Shown one piece after another: positions 1 through 9,562 of a stretch of 33,534 nucleotides of DNA (positions are counted from its first letter, which is position 1; each line of letters starts with the position of its first letter). The position numbers were made by a program, and so were the translations under genes. The DNA comes from Candidatus Delongbacteria bacterium (GTDB taxonomy: Bacteria; UBA4055), in assembly GCA_027858225.1 (NCBI GenBank), contig JAQIDB010000029.1, forward strand, positions 1 to 33,534. Reading direction: 5' to 3'. The notes below the pieces were generated by a model, which did no database searches, was not told the origin of the DNA, and saw only the letters and a program-made list of their open reading frames with translations.

Positions 1-242
1 GTAGGTATTGTAGAATTCATAATATTATCTTTGATCTCAGTAGCAGAATCTACCCTACCTCCAAAAGTGTTGATTTCAAAAATGATGAAATCAGCTTCGT
101 CAGTTTTAGCACTTTCAATACTTCTTTCGATGTAAGAAGAAACACCATTGTCGATCATTCCGCTAACATTTACCCAATAGAGTTTTTCAGCAAATAAAGA
201 GAACGTTAGAATCATCAAAAAGAATAATATTGTTTTTTTCAT
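1..242 (-). CDS. NfeD-family membrane-bound ClpP-class serine protease, N-terminal part (runs off window start)
   Basis: Manual reverse-strand translation MKKTILFFLMILTFSLFAEKLYWVNVSGMIDNGVSSYIERSIESAKTDEADFIIFEINTFGGRVDSATEIKDNI...; signal peptide, I-x-G-x-I-D and NTxGG motifs of NfeD proteases; GGAGG upstream of ATG. Confidence 0.8.
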   Translation of the reverse strand, partial: MKKTILFFLMILTFSLFAEKLYWVNVSGMIDNGVSSYIERSIESAKTDEADFIIFEINTFGGRVDSATEIKDNIMNSTIP

Positions 243-284
243 AGTTCCTCCTAAATTATGTCAATTCAGTTATAGTTTATTGGC

Positions 285-313
285 AAAGTAAACATAAAGT
301 TGACAAATGTCAA
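285..313 (-). promoter_or_regulatory. Predicted sigma70-type promoter of the nfeD-like gene
   Basis: Minus strand TTGACA-N17-TACTTT; the -35 lies in the palindrome TTGACAtttGTCAA. Confidence 0.5.
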
Positions 314-327
314 GCGATTATTGACAT

Positions 328-1278
328 CTAATATTTTATTATCTTAACTTTATTTGTTTTTGTATCCCAATCAAGCTTTATTTCAGTCTCAATTGTTAGT
401 GGTACCATTTCAGATATTTCATCAATTTTTTCCAAATCTGCTGATATAATAAAATCTTTAGCTGTAATTTTTTGAAGTTCGTTAACAGGTCCAGATATCT
501 CGATTTCGACTGCAACAGGGTTAATAATAGTATTTTGTCCCACAGGTTCGTTCAGTATTTTCACAGGAACTTTGAAAGTATAAAAACCTTTTCTCACTAT
601 TCTTTGATATAAAGATACTGATCGAATGGAATATTTAACTGAATTAGTATCTCTTAATATTAAACCTATATCTTTAGAGTAATCTGTTATTAAATCGCTT
701 GCTATATCTCGGTGAGACTGTACACTATTGATCAATTCAACCTTCCTTGCCGGCCCGGATATTATTAATGAATCCGGTATTTGTATAAGATCACCTGATG
801 TAACATATCCTGGTGCTAAAGTATATCTCGAGTTAGAAATAATAGGTACTCTTTTCTCTAAAAGATCATCTAATACTACAACTATTTCCTGGGGATAGAA
901 AATGAAAAGAGGTTCAAGTTCATTGGAGGTTAAATTTACAAAAAGGTCTGAATTTAGTCTTTGAACTACGGTATCACTTTTTGAAGATAAATCAATTTCG
1001 AAAAATAAAGAATTCTTTGTATCTGTCATTAAGAGTGACTTACCTTTTGATCTTACTTTTATCTTCGCAAGTTGGGGAATTGGACTTAATAAAGTTTTAT
1101 TTGCGGGTAAGTTAGTTATTCTTATTGGTATAATTATATTTGTTTCAAAGTCTTTTTCTAAATTAATATTTAACCATAGAATAATCCCAATTATAAAAAA
1201 GATGAATTTAGTTCGGATATCTTTTCTGAATGATGCATAAATATATTTAAATATGTTGAAGGTCAGTTTTGAGTTCAT
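328..1278 (-). CDS. YbbR-like domain protein with N-terminal TM helix (start trimmed from ORF start 1356 to the MNSKLTF Met)
   Basis: N-terminal TM (FIFFIIGIILWLNI) followed by repeated YbbR-like segments; ATG at 1278. Confidence 0.75.
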   Translation of the reverse strand: MNSKLTFNIFKYIYASFRKDIRTKFIFFIIGIILWLNINLEKDFETNIIIPIRITNLPANKTLLSPIPQLAKIKVRSKGKSLLMTDTKNSLFFEIDLSSKSDTVVQRLNSDLFVNLTSNELEPLFIFYPQEIVVVLDDLLEKRVPIISNSRYTLAPGYVTSGDLIQIPDSLIISGPARKVELINSVQSHRDIASDLITDYSKDIGLILRDTNSVKYSIRSVSLYQRIVRKGFYTFKVPVKILNEPVGQNTIINPVAVEIEISGPVNELQKITAKDFIISADLEKIDEISEMVPLTIETEIKLDWDTKTNKVKIIKY

Positions 1279-1367
1279 TCTATTATATTCTCTAAGTTTT
1301 TTAAAATATACAATTAATATATTTGTTTTACAACTACTAACAAAACCAGGAAACAAATTACAATATT

Positions 1368-3563
1368 TTAAAAACGTCCACCATCATAAGAATCCATGTT
1401 CCTTGGTGTGTGAATATCACATTTTTCAGATGGAATATATTTCTTATTAAATATTTCTTTATATGTATTCGGGCAATAAGGTCCGGCAGGTTTCATGCTA
1501 TCCTTACAAATTTCTACTTCAACGATTCCATCAGGAACTTCAAAATCCTCAACAGGCCAATTTAATTCTGAATATAATCTCTTAATGAATTTTCCCCACA
1601 GAGGCAGAGCAGTATTAGAACCTGTAGCTCCGGCACCTAATTTGTAATAAGGATCTTGCAAACCGACCCAGACAACTATTGCAATCTGAGGAGTAAACCC
1701 ACAGAACCAGGCATCTGTAAAATCATTGGTCGTACCTGTTTTACCAGCAACAGGTCTTCTGAAATCATACATAAACCTAAGCCTTCTAGCTGTTCCATTA
1801 TTTACGACATCTTCCATCATATTTGTAATCATGTATGCAGTTTCTTTTGATATAGCTACATTTCTGTTAGGCTGATATTCAACGATTTTATTACCATTCT
1901 TATCGTTTATTTTGAGAATATCGAGTGGTTTTATATGTGTTCCTTTATTAGCTATAGTTGCATAAGCGGTTATAATATCTAAAGGTCTAAGAGATCCTGC
2001 TCCAAGTGCTATAGAGCTGTATGCCATGATATATTTAGTATTAACTCCTAATTTTCTTGCATAAGTGATAACCTCTCTTGGGGTGATCAACTCCATTATC
2101 AATCTTACCGAGATCAGATTCAATGATTTTCTTAGTGCTTCTCTCAGTGATATATATCCACCAATATTTGTTTTATCATAGTTTCCCGGTTGCCATCTGG
2201 ATCCATCAGGCATTGTTACTACCACAGGTTGATTTATCAAAGTAGTGGCTGGGGAATATCCGTTATCCAAGGCTGTTAAATAAACAATAGGTTTAAATAT
2301 CGAACCGGGTTGTCTCCATGCTTGGGTTGCAGTATTGAATTTAAACTCCTTGAAATCGGTACCACCGACCATTGCCAAGATATTGCCGTTCTTAGGATTT
2401 ATAGCCATGAGGGCCATCTGAGGTTTTAATTTTGCCTCTGCAAGTGAGTCTATCATCAAGCTATCAGTCATTTTAAATTGCCATCTTGTAGAGTCATAGT
2501 TTACGTGAACATAGTTTCTTAATCCTTTTCTGCGATCTCTTATAAAACGTCTTTTAGTACTTGCCGTTACGATAGGTATATAATCATTAACACAACTGTC
2601 TGCAATAGCCTGGATTCTAGAATCTAAAGTTGTATAAACTTTTAATCCATCTCTAAGGTATTCAAAGTCATATTCATCCTGCATATCTCTTAATTTTTTT
2701 CTGATATTTTCTGTAAAATATGGAGCGATACCGATTTGTCTTTTCTTATTATCGTTTAATATAATAGGCAGTTGTTTTAATGAATCATAGTGATTTTTTT
2801 CGATATATCCCATTGTAAGCATATTATAAAGTACAAGGTTTCTTCTGTTAAGAGCTCTTTCAGGTTTTTTAAAAGGGTTATAGTGAGCAGGAGCTTTTAA
2901 TTGTGCAATCAATAATGCAGATTCTTCTACAAGTAATTCAGAAGCATTTTTCCCAAACATTTTTTTTGCACTGGATTGAATACCATAAGTACCTTCTCCG
3001 AAAAGACATTGGGTTAAATACATTTCCAAAATTTCTTTTTTTGAATACATTCTCTCTAATTGAACAGATGTAAGGAGCTCTTTGATCTTCCTCTCGAGAT
3101 TTTTTTTAAACCCGATCTCGTTATAAAGATTTCTTGCCAGCTGTTGAGTTATTGTAGAAGCGCCATGTACATTTTTACCTACAAGTTTCCTGGGAACTGC
3201 CATCATTGCAGCTTGAATTGTTCTTCGGGTATTGAATCCCCAATGTTCTCCAAATGATCTGTCTTCAGTAGAAGTTAAAGCTTGAATTACATGTCTTGGA
3301 ATACTGTCAAGATTTACAGGATTTCTATTTTCTGAGTATAGCTCTTTTATAAGGACACCATCAGCTGAATATATCTTAGTAATCAGGTTTGGTTCATATT
3401 TTTCCAGTTTCTTAAACTCCGGAAGATCAGCCATTAAACTTGATATATATAAGTATAGTACTAATATTGATAATCCTGAGATAAGTATTGTCCCAGTGAA
3501 TAAGATTACTAATGCTTTAGTTACATTGGTCTTTTTTTTATTTTTCTTCTTTTTCTTTGCCAT
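1368..3563 (-). CDS. Penicillin-binding protein 1A (GT51 transglycosylase / transpeptidase)
   Basis: EDRSFGEHWGFNTRRTIQA, GASTITQQLARNLY, ALMAINPKNGNILAMVGG, RQPGSIFKPIVYLTAL, VAGKTGTTNDFTDAWFCGFTP; poly-Lys cytoplasmic N-terminus plus TM; AAGGGAAATAATG start. Confidence 0.95.
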   Translation of the reverse strand: MAKKKKKNKKKTNVTKALVILFTGTILISGLSILVLYLYISSLMADLPEFKKLEKYEPNLITKIYSADGVLIKELYSENRNPVNLDSIPRHVIQALTSTEDRSFGEHWGFNTRRTIQAAMMAVPRKLVGKNVHGASTITQQLARNLYNEIGFKKNLERKIKELLTSVQLERMYSKKEILEMYLTQCLFGEGTYGIQSSAKKMFGKNASELLVEESALLIAQLKAPAHYNPFKKPERALNRRNLVLYNMLTMGYIEKNHYDSLKQLPIILNDNKKRQIGIAPYFTENIRKKLRDMQDEYDFEYLRDGLKVYTTLDSRIQAIADSCVNDYIPIVTASTKRRFIRDRRKGLRNYVHVNYDSTRWQFKMTDSLMIDSLAEAKLKPQMALMAINPKNGNILAMVGGTDFKEFKFNTATQAWRQPGSIFKPIVYLTALDNGYSPATTLINQPVVVTMPDGSRWQPGNYDKTNIGGYISLREALRKSLNLISVRLIMELITPREVITYARKLGVNTKYIMAYSSIALGAGSLRPLDIITAYATIANKGTHIKPLDILKINDKNGNKIVEYQPNRNVAISKETAYMITNMMEDVVNNGTARRLRFMYDFRRPVAGKTGTTNDFTDAWFCGFTPQIAIVVWVGLQDPYYKLGAGATGSNTALPLWGKFIKRLYSELNWPVEDFEVPDGIVEVEICKDSMKPAGPYCPNTYKEIFNKKYIPSEKCDIHTPRNMDSYDGGRF

Positions 3564-3578
3564 TATTTCCCTTGTACT

Positions 3579-3625
3579 CCACAGGTTGAAACCTGTGGTT
3601 AATGTTGTTATATCCCGTTGGGATA
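3579..3625. repeat. REP-like double palindrome (CCACAGGTTgaAACCTGTGG and TATCCCgttGGGATA)
   Basis: Perfect 9-bp and 6-bp inverted repeats in the pbp1A/lpxH intergenic gap. Confidence 0.6.
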
Positions 3626-3626
3626 A

Positions 3627-4352
3627 TTATTTATAATATTTTAATTCCAGTTTTTCCCCGTCGAACACGCCATAAGAAAAATGATTTATCCAATCACCTG
3701 TGTTCAAGTATAAATTACCTTTATCTTCCTCAAGGACAGGATCATGCAAATGTCCCAGAATAACGTAGTTGTAATTCTCTTTAAATTTTGTTTTAGCAAA
3801 ATCAAAGTATTCACCTCTCCACTTAGACCTGTCGATAGAACGATATTTCCTACTTGAACCCGAAGTCAATTTTGCGATCTTTATCCCAAGATCGGGATGA
3901 ATGAATGTTTTAAAAAGGAAGTTTGATATTTTACTTCTGAATATTTTCTTAAGTAATCTATAACCAGAATCAATTTTAGCATATCCATCCCCGTGAGCAA
4001 CAAAGAATTTCTTTTCATTTGTATCAAAACAATAAGATTCATCAATACATTTTATACCTACTTCAATAGTTAAGAAATCACTTAAATGAAAATCGTGATT
4101 TCCAGTTATATAAATTATCTCAATGCCGTTTGTAATCATTTCCTTTAGTTTTACAAATAGATCAAAATGATAACCGGGGATTACGTAATACCATTCGAAC
4201 CAGAAATCGAAAAGGTCTCCTACAAAAATAATTTTTGAAGCCTTGTCTTCAATGTTTTTTAGAAAATCAATAAGATGTTTCTTACGTTTTTCAGTATAAT
4301 CTTCTCTGTCTAATGCTAAATGTACATCAGATATAAAGTATATATTTTTCAT
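3627..4352 (-). CDS. lpxH: UDP-2,3-diacylglucosamine diphosphatase-like metallophosphoesterase
   Basis: ISDVHL, FVGDLFDFWFEW, YITGNHDFH, VAHGDGYA, ILGHLHDP motifs. Confidence 0.88.
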   Translation of the reverse strand: MKNIYFISDVHLALDREDYTEKRKKHLIDFLKNIEDKASKIIFVGDLFDFWFEWYYVIPGYHFDLFVKLKEMITNGIEIIYITGNHDFHLSDFLTIEVGIKCIDESYCFDTNEKKFFVAHGDGYAKIDSGYRLLKKIFRSKISNFLFKTFIHPDLGIKIAKLTSGSSRKYRSIDRSKWRGEYFDFAKTKFKENYNYVILGHLHDPVLEEDKGNLYLNTGDWINHFSYGVFDGEKLELKYYK

Positions 4353-4359
4353 ATTTTTC

Positions 4360-5601
4360 TTATTTTGTTAATAATTCGATTACTTGTATGAATAATTTAT
4401 TGGCTGATCGTTCCCGAATTGCAGTTCTATTTCCAAAGGTACTATGTAATTTTACTATCCTTTTATTGTTTTCTCTCAGAGCAGTACCAATATAGATTGT
4501 ACCTACAGGTTTGTCAGGAGTTCCACCGTCAGGTCCAGCTATACCGGATATTGCACAAACAACATCAGCATCAGTTACAGCTAACAAACCATCAAGCATC
4601 TCATCAACAGTTTCATAACTGACTGCACCATTCTGTGATAAAGTAATTGGATTGACAGATAACTGTTTAAATTTACTATCATTGGAATAAGTTACAAGAC
4701 TTTCTTCAAACACTTTACTCGAACCGGAAATGTCAGTGATCTTTTTGGCTACCAGACCACCAGTACAACTTTCAGCGAAAGATATTTTTAATTTTCTTTT
4801 AAGTAAAAGCTCGAATACTTTTTCAGCAGGATCAACTATATCATATCCAATTATATTTTCAGGTATTTTCTCAGCAATAATATTAATAACTTTGTCAACT
4901 TTATCGGTCAATTGTTTTTCATCAGTTCCCATAGCTTTGATACGTACAGTAACTCCGTATCCTTTTGGAAGAAAAGCTATCTCTGTATCATAAGGAAAAT
5001 TTTTATCAGAGGATAATATTTCATATAGGTTACTTTCTGGAATGTTGTAAGTGTTAATATCTTTAAAAACTATTGAATTTTCATTGCTTCGACTGAGAAA
5101 AGGAATAATATAATTTGTTACCATTGCTTTCATTTCAGTAGGAACACCAGGCAGTGCAAATATCTCAGAATTATTAATTGAATAATGAATTCCCGGAGCT
5201 GTACCATAAATATTCTTGATCGGTTTGGCATTATGTGGAAACAAAGCCTGTTCTTTATTGATATCTGAAAATTTTATATTTCTATTTGAGAATAGCCTTT
5301 CAATATTTTTCCAAATTTCATCATTAAACTTTAGTTCAGAAGAAAAAAATTCACAGAGAATACCTTTAGTTTTGTCATCGTGGGTAGGACCAAGACCTCC
5401 ACTTATTATGATCGAAGAAAATACATCTACAGTTTCTTCTAAAACTTTCAAAAGCGCTTCTTTAGTGTCAGGAATAACTCTTGTTTCAGATGTTAGGATA
5501 CCGCTGTCATATAGTTTTAAGCTTATAAAAGAAGCATTTGTATTCACTGTGTGCCCTGATAATAACTCGTCGCCAATATTTATGATAATTGTATTTTTCA
5601 T
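4360..5601 (-). CDS. cinA: CinA family (competence/damage-inducible) nicotinamide-nucleotide amidohydrolase
   Basis: IINIGDELLSGHTVNTNASFIS, IISGGLGPTHDD, LPGVPTEM, ESCTGGLVAKKITDISGSSKVF, AISGIAGPDGGTPDKPVGTIYIG. Start set to MKNTIIINIG. Confidence 0.92.
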   Translation of the reverse strand: MKNTIIINIGDELLSGHTVNTNASFISLKLYDSGILTSETRVIPDTKEALLKVLEETVDVFSSIIISGGLGPTHDDKTKGILCEFFSSELKFNDEIWKNIERLFSNRNIKFSDINKEQALFPHNAKPIKNIYGTAPGIHYSINNSEIFALPGVPTEMKAMVTNYIIPFLSRSNENSIVFKDINTYNIPESNLYEILSSDKNFPYDTEIAFLPKGYGVTVRIKAMGTDEKQLTDKVDKVINIIAEKIPENIIGYDIVDPAEKVFELLLKRKLKISFAESCTGGLVAKKITDISGSSKVFEESLVTYSNDSKFKQLSVNPITLSQNGAVSYETVDEMLDGLLAVTDADVVCAISGIAGPDGGTPDKPVGTIYIGTALRENNKRIVKLHSTFGNRTAIRERSANKLFIQVIELLTK

Positions 5602-5611
5602 GAATTGATTT

Positions 5612-7567
5612 CTATTTTTGAGCATAGGATGTTTTTCGATACTCTTCAATACCTTTCAATATTCCTTTAAATAATTTATTCTGACCTTTTTTAGAAGATA
5701 GGTATTTAACAGTTTTGTTATTAATTATAAATCCGGTTTCGATTAAAGCATGGGGGATAGTCATTCCTGAGAAGATACTCAAGTTCTTATATTTGATCCT
5801 TCTTTTTTTGTTGAATGGATGGTCAAGTGAAGCAGGTATTGTGCCATTAAATATATTTGAAAGTTTTTTGTGAGCTTTCAAAGCTTTTGATCTTTTCTTC
5901 TTCCATTCTTTTTTACTTACATTCTCAAAATTAATGAACTGTGGTTTAACACCTGTTGTATTTCTAACGATCATTTCACAGCCGTAATATCTGTCACTTT
6001 GCCAATGTTTTCTATTCTTTCGATGAGCTGAATTTAAATGAATTGAAATAAACATATCAGCATTTCTGTTCTGTGCAATTCTTCTTCTTTCGTGCAGACT
6101 TGGGTAATAATCTTTATCTCTTGTAAGAAAAACCCTATAACCTTTATCTTCAAGGTATTTTTTGAATTCTTGACACAATTCAAGATTCATTTCTTTTTCA
6201 TTATACTTTTGACCATTTTTTTGTTTTAAAACTCCCATTGCACCGTAGTCATCACCACCATGACCGGGATCGAGTACTATGGTATATCTGTCATCACCTT
6301 GATAAACAGGATCAAGTGAGCCTGCATAGTTCATCTCAGGAAGTTCAATACTCAACTTTAAAGCAAATTTATCTGAAGCATCTTTTCGCTCCTCAAAATA
6401 TCCTGATAATGGGAGCAGGCTCATCCCTGAATTTTCTGAAAGATCTATCTTAAAAACGATGAGTCCATTTTCCTCTGTCCAAGTGAATTTAGTTATACCT
6501 GAACCTTCAGGAGGAGTTATAAAGTTTTTATCAGAAAATATATCTTTATTCTTCAATTTTAGAGTAAGTGTTTTACCATCAAAATGTGGAGGGTTAACAT
6601 AATTTATCGTATCATTCGAAGCGAACATTACTGTTGTATAATCCTTATCGGTATATATTCTTATCTTTGATATCAGAGAACGGTCAGATTTCTTAACTTT
6701 CGTTTTAGTTTCAAAAGAAACAGAAGAATTTTCCAGAATATTAATAGCTCTGATAATTTTATTTTTGAAAGTAATATTCGATTCTGATTTAGCAGCTATT
6801 AAACGATATGTATCAGTGATCCTTCCTTGCCATTCCTCTAGAAAATAATCTGTAGAATTATTAACGATAGTATCAAGAAGTCTTTTTGATTTTTTTAAGT
6901 ATTTACCTTTCTTGTCATTACCTATCAGATAATCAATATTATCTAGTGATTCAATGTAATTGTTACTTTTTAGCTCAGAATCAGCAAGTATATAATATAA
7001 ATTTAGCTTAAGATTCCTATTGACGGATTTTTTGGATAATATGTTTTTAATTTTCTCTGAAATATTTGCGTATGATTCTGTCTTATAGTCCAATTCTATA
7101 AGAAGAAAATTGTATTTAACTAAATTTTCTTCATTTAAAATTTCAACATTGATATTATCAAAAAGGTGCTTCCGTGCGGTATTGTATTTTCCCAATCTAA
7201 TTAACGACGAGGCAAAACAATAAAAATGGTCAAAGTTCTTTTGAGGCATTGAGATATCAAATATGGAATTATCCTTGTTGTAGAGTGACTGAAATAATTT
7301 CATGGAGGTGTTATAATTGCCTTTCTTGTAGTATAACATGCCAAGTTTTTTCCTGATCTCTAGATTTTCAGGATCTTCTTTCAGTGATAAGAGTAATGTT
7401 TTTTCAATTCCGTTAGATCCGTTCTTTTTGACTATATCTCTTGAATTTTCTTTTTGGATTTCAATTTTGTTTTTCTTGTAAAAAGGTCTTTCCCCACTCA
7501 TTGGAGTACAGGATACAACTACAATTGAAAGGAGTAGAAAACTTAATAAAAATGTTATAAATTTCAT
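5612..7567 (-). CDS. N-acetylmuramoyl-L-alanine amidase (Amidase_3) lipoprotein with N-terminal TPR-like region
   Basis: Lipobox-like VVSCTP; TPR-like helices; IVLDPGHGGDDYGAMG, MFISIHLNSA, PHALIETGFIINN. Confidence 0.88.
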   Translation of the reverse strand: MKFITFLLSFLLLSIVVVSCTPMSGERPFYKKNKIEIQKENSRDIVKKNGSNGIEKTLLLSLKEDPENLEIRKKLGMLYYKKGNYNTSMKLFQSLYNKDNSIFDISMPQKNFDHFYCFASSLIRLGKYNTARKHLFDNINVEILNEENLVKYNFLLIELDYKTESYANISEKIKNILSKKSVNRNLKLNLYYILADSELKSNNYIESLDNIDYLIGNDKKGKYLKKSKRLLDTIVNNSTDYFLEEWQGRITDTYRLIAAKSESNITFKNKIIRAINILENSSVSFETKTKVKKSDRSLISKIRIYTDKDYTTVMFASNDTINYVNPPHFDGKTLTLKLKNKDIFSDKNFITPPEGSGITKFTWTEENGLIVFKIDLSENSGMSLLPLSGYFEERKDASDKFALKLSIELPEMNYAGSLDPVYQGDDRYTIVLDPGHGGDDYGAMGVLKQKNGQKYNEKEMNLELCQEFKKYLEDKGYRVFLTRDKDYYPSLHERRRIAQNRNADMFISIHLNSAHRKNRKHWQSDRYYGCEMIVRNTTGVKPQFINFENVSKKEWKKKRSKALKAHKKLSNIFNGTIPASLDHPFNKKRRIKYKNLSIFSGMTIPHALIETGFIINNKTVKYLSSKKGQNKLFKGILKGIEEYRKTSYAQK

Positions 7568-7587
7568 TGATAAATTCTTTTAATTAT

Positions 7588-7650
7588 TTTTTAGTAAACG
7601 ATAGCATAATATAGACCAAGGTGTTTTTAGTAAACTATTGCATAATAAAT
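7588..7650 (-). repeat. Imperfect tandem duplication (36-nt period) of the small-ORF 3' end and stop codon
   Basis: ttttagtaaactattgcataata and ttttagtaaacgatagcataata; minus strand both read YYAIVY*. Confidence 0.65.
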
Positions 7651-7782
7651 TACATATACCCATGAGAATATTCCGTGAAGAATAGCCCATAATATTGATT
7701 TGTTTGCAGTGAATGATATGACGATCGCTAAGGCTGAACCAAAGCTGATGCCGGTCTTGATGGTTTCTCGTCTGTATGACAT
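7627..7782 (-). CDS. Small 51-aa membrane protein, unknown function (not in supplied ORF track)
   Basis: Minus strand GGAGGGAATC-ATG then MSYRRETIKTGISFGSALAIVISFTANKSILWAILHGIFSWVYVIYYAIVY*; two hydrophobic segments and a strong Shine-Dalgarno. The 74-aa track ORF is in another frame. Confidence 0.7.
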   Translation of the reverse strand: MSYRRETIKTGISFGSALAIVISFTANKSILWAILHGIFSWVYVIYYAIVY

Positions 7783-7970
7783 GATTCCCTCCTATTGTTG
7801 TCACTTAAGTAGAATATATATATAAAGTATATAATACGAAAGAGTAAAAGACGAGATATTTAAGTCTTTTTTCTTTGTATAATCCTCAAAATTACTATAT
7901 ATTATGCGAACAACATTAAATTATTTGAGTTCAATACAAAAATTAAATTAAGAATAATTGGAGAAAAAAA

Positions 7971-9452
7971 ATGAGAAAAATTTTTATTGGAGCAATACTG
8001 TCACTGATGCTTATAGTAGTCATGATAGGGTGTTCAAAAAAAGAACCACTTACAACTGAGCAATTCATTGAGAACCTTACCGCTGATATTGAAATTGATC
8101 TTTCAAAGATCAATACAGAGTTGATGGTGGTTCCTGAAGATCAAAAGATCTTTGAAAGTTACAAAGATGATTATGCTAAATTAGACAAAGATTTGGATTC
8201 TCTTCTTATAAAATATCCAAATTCTTATATCTTTAAGGTTGTAAAATTACAATTTCTAAGTAGAATGGGTGATGAGGCAGTAAAGAGTTTCACTAAGGAG
8301 ATTTACGCAAAAGACAGCACAAATTCAATCAACAAATATCTTCACGGAATGAGCTTAGGTTACGATCTTGGTAAAGAATATTTTGTTGAGCAAATTAAGC
8401 TTGATAAAGAAAATGCTTACAATTATTTAGGACTTGCTATGATCTATCTTGAAAACGAGAAAGATGATATGTTTACTCCGGCAAAACTGATCTACTTGTC
8501 AATAATTAAAGATCCGTCAAATAACTACAGTTTTGATATCTTAAGTTACTTATTCAAGATGTTGAATAAACCTGAAGAATCAGCACTATTGAATGGTATA
8601 ATTCTTGTGAAAAATCCTGCAAACGCTAATTCATTTGCAGCTTTATTCGGTTACTATATTGAGAGAGAAGAAAACCCCAAAGCTCAAGATCTTCTAGATA
8701 CTTTCATTAAGAACAACCCTGATGTTTTAGCAAATTCAGATATTGCAGAATATTATGTTGATCTTAACTTACCTGAAAAAGCAATAAACTATATTGATCA
8801 AGCAAGAGCTAACAATGAAATGAATCCACTTATTGATTACGTTGATGCTAAGATTCAAGTATCAATCGGTAATATTAAAAAAGGATTAGCTTCTTTAGAA
8901 AAATATGCTAATCAATCAGCCGAAGATAGATATTTATCTTATAGAGTTACAGAGGCTATTTTTGCAGAAAATCTTTATAAAGAAATGAAGTATATCAATA
9001 TCTTGAAAAAGATTGAAAATGGTGCTCCAACGATTGGTGAAAAAGTACCTACTCTTGAAGGGATGCTTTTAGATTCTACTAAATTCGATGTTAAGAATTT
9101 TGAGAATAAAGTTTATTTGATTGATTTCTGGGCAGCTTGGTGTGGTCCATGTAAGATGGAAATGCCAAATGTTATTGAGGTTTATAATCAATTGAATGCT
9201 AAAGGTTTTGAAGTAATAGGTGTTAATCTTGATAATGCAAAAGCAGATGCTGACGAATATATTGCTTCAAGCGGAATTAAATGGAGTCATATTTTTAGTG
9301 GTGATGCCTGGAAAGATGCAAATGTTTCTAACTTTAATGTTCAGGGAATTCCATCAACTTTCTTAGTTGATAAGAATGGAATTATCAGATATAAAAATAT
9401 TAGAGGAAAAAAATTATTACTTGATAGTGTAACAAAACTTTTAAGTGAATAA
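7971..9452 (+). CDS. Lipoprotein with TPR-like region and C-terminal TlpA/thioredoxin-like domain
   Basis: Lipobox VVMIGCSKK; C-terminal VYLIDFWAAWCGPCKMEMPNVIEVYNQL, GIPSTFLVDKNGII. Confidence 0.85.
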   Translation: MRKIFIGAILSLMLIVVMIGCSKKEPLTTEQFIENLTADIEIDLSKINTELMVVPEDQKIFESYKDDYAKLDKDLDSLLIKYPNSYIFKVVKLQFLSRMGDEAVKSFTKEIYAKDSTNSINKYLHGMSLGYDLGKEYFVEQIKLDKENAYNYLGLAMIYLENEKDDMFTPAKLIYLSIIKDPSNNYSFDILSYLFKMLNKPEESALLNGIILVKNPANANSFAALFGYYIEREENPKAQDLLDTFIKNNPDVLANSDIAEYYVDLNLPEKAINYIDQARANNEMNPLIDYVDAKIQVSIGNIKKGLASLEKYANQSAEDRYLSYRVTEAIFAENLYKEMKYINILKKIENGAPTIGEKVPTLEGMLLDSTKFDVKNFENKVYLIDFWAAWCGPCKMEMPNVIEVYNQLNAKGFEVIGVNLDNAKADADEYIASSGIKWSHIFSGDAWKDANVSNFNVQGIPSTFLVDKNGIIRYKNIRGKKLLLDSVTKLLSE

Positions 9453-9475
9453 TTTATAATAAATAATTGAATCAC

Positions 9476-9508
9476 AAAAGGCAGAAAATATTTTTCTGCC
9501 TTTTTTTA
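9476..9508 (+). terminator. Rho-independent terminator
   Basis: AAAAGGCAGAAAAtatTTTTCTGCCTTTTTTT. Confidence 0.85.
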
Positions 9509-9562
9509 TTTTTATATAAAGTATTATTGTTATCTTTCTAACATCAAATAATGGAGAATAAA

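Noticed and set aside
5216-5608. 130-aa plus-strand ORF
   Set aside because: Antisense to conserved cinA.
7580-7804. 74-aa minus-strand ORF in the track
   Set aside because: Composition is implausible; the overlapping frame gives a 51-aa membrane protein with a strong Shine-Dalgarno.
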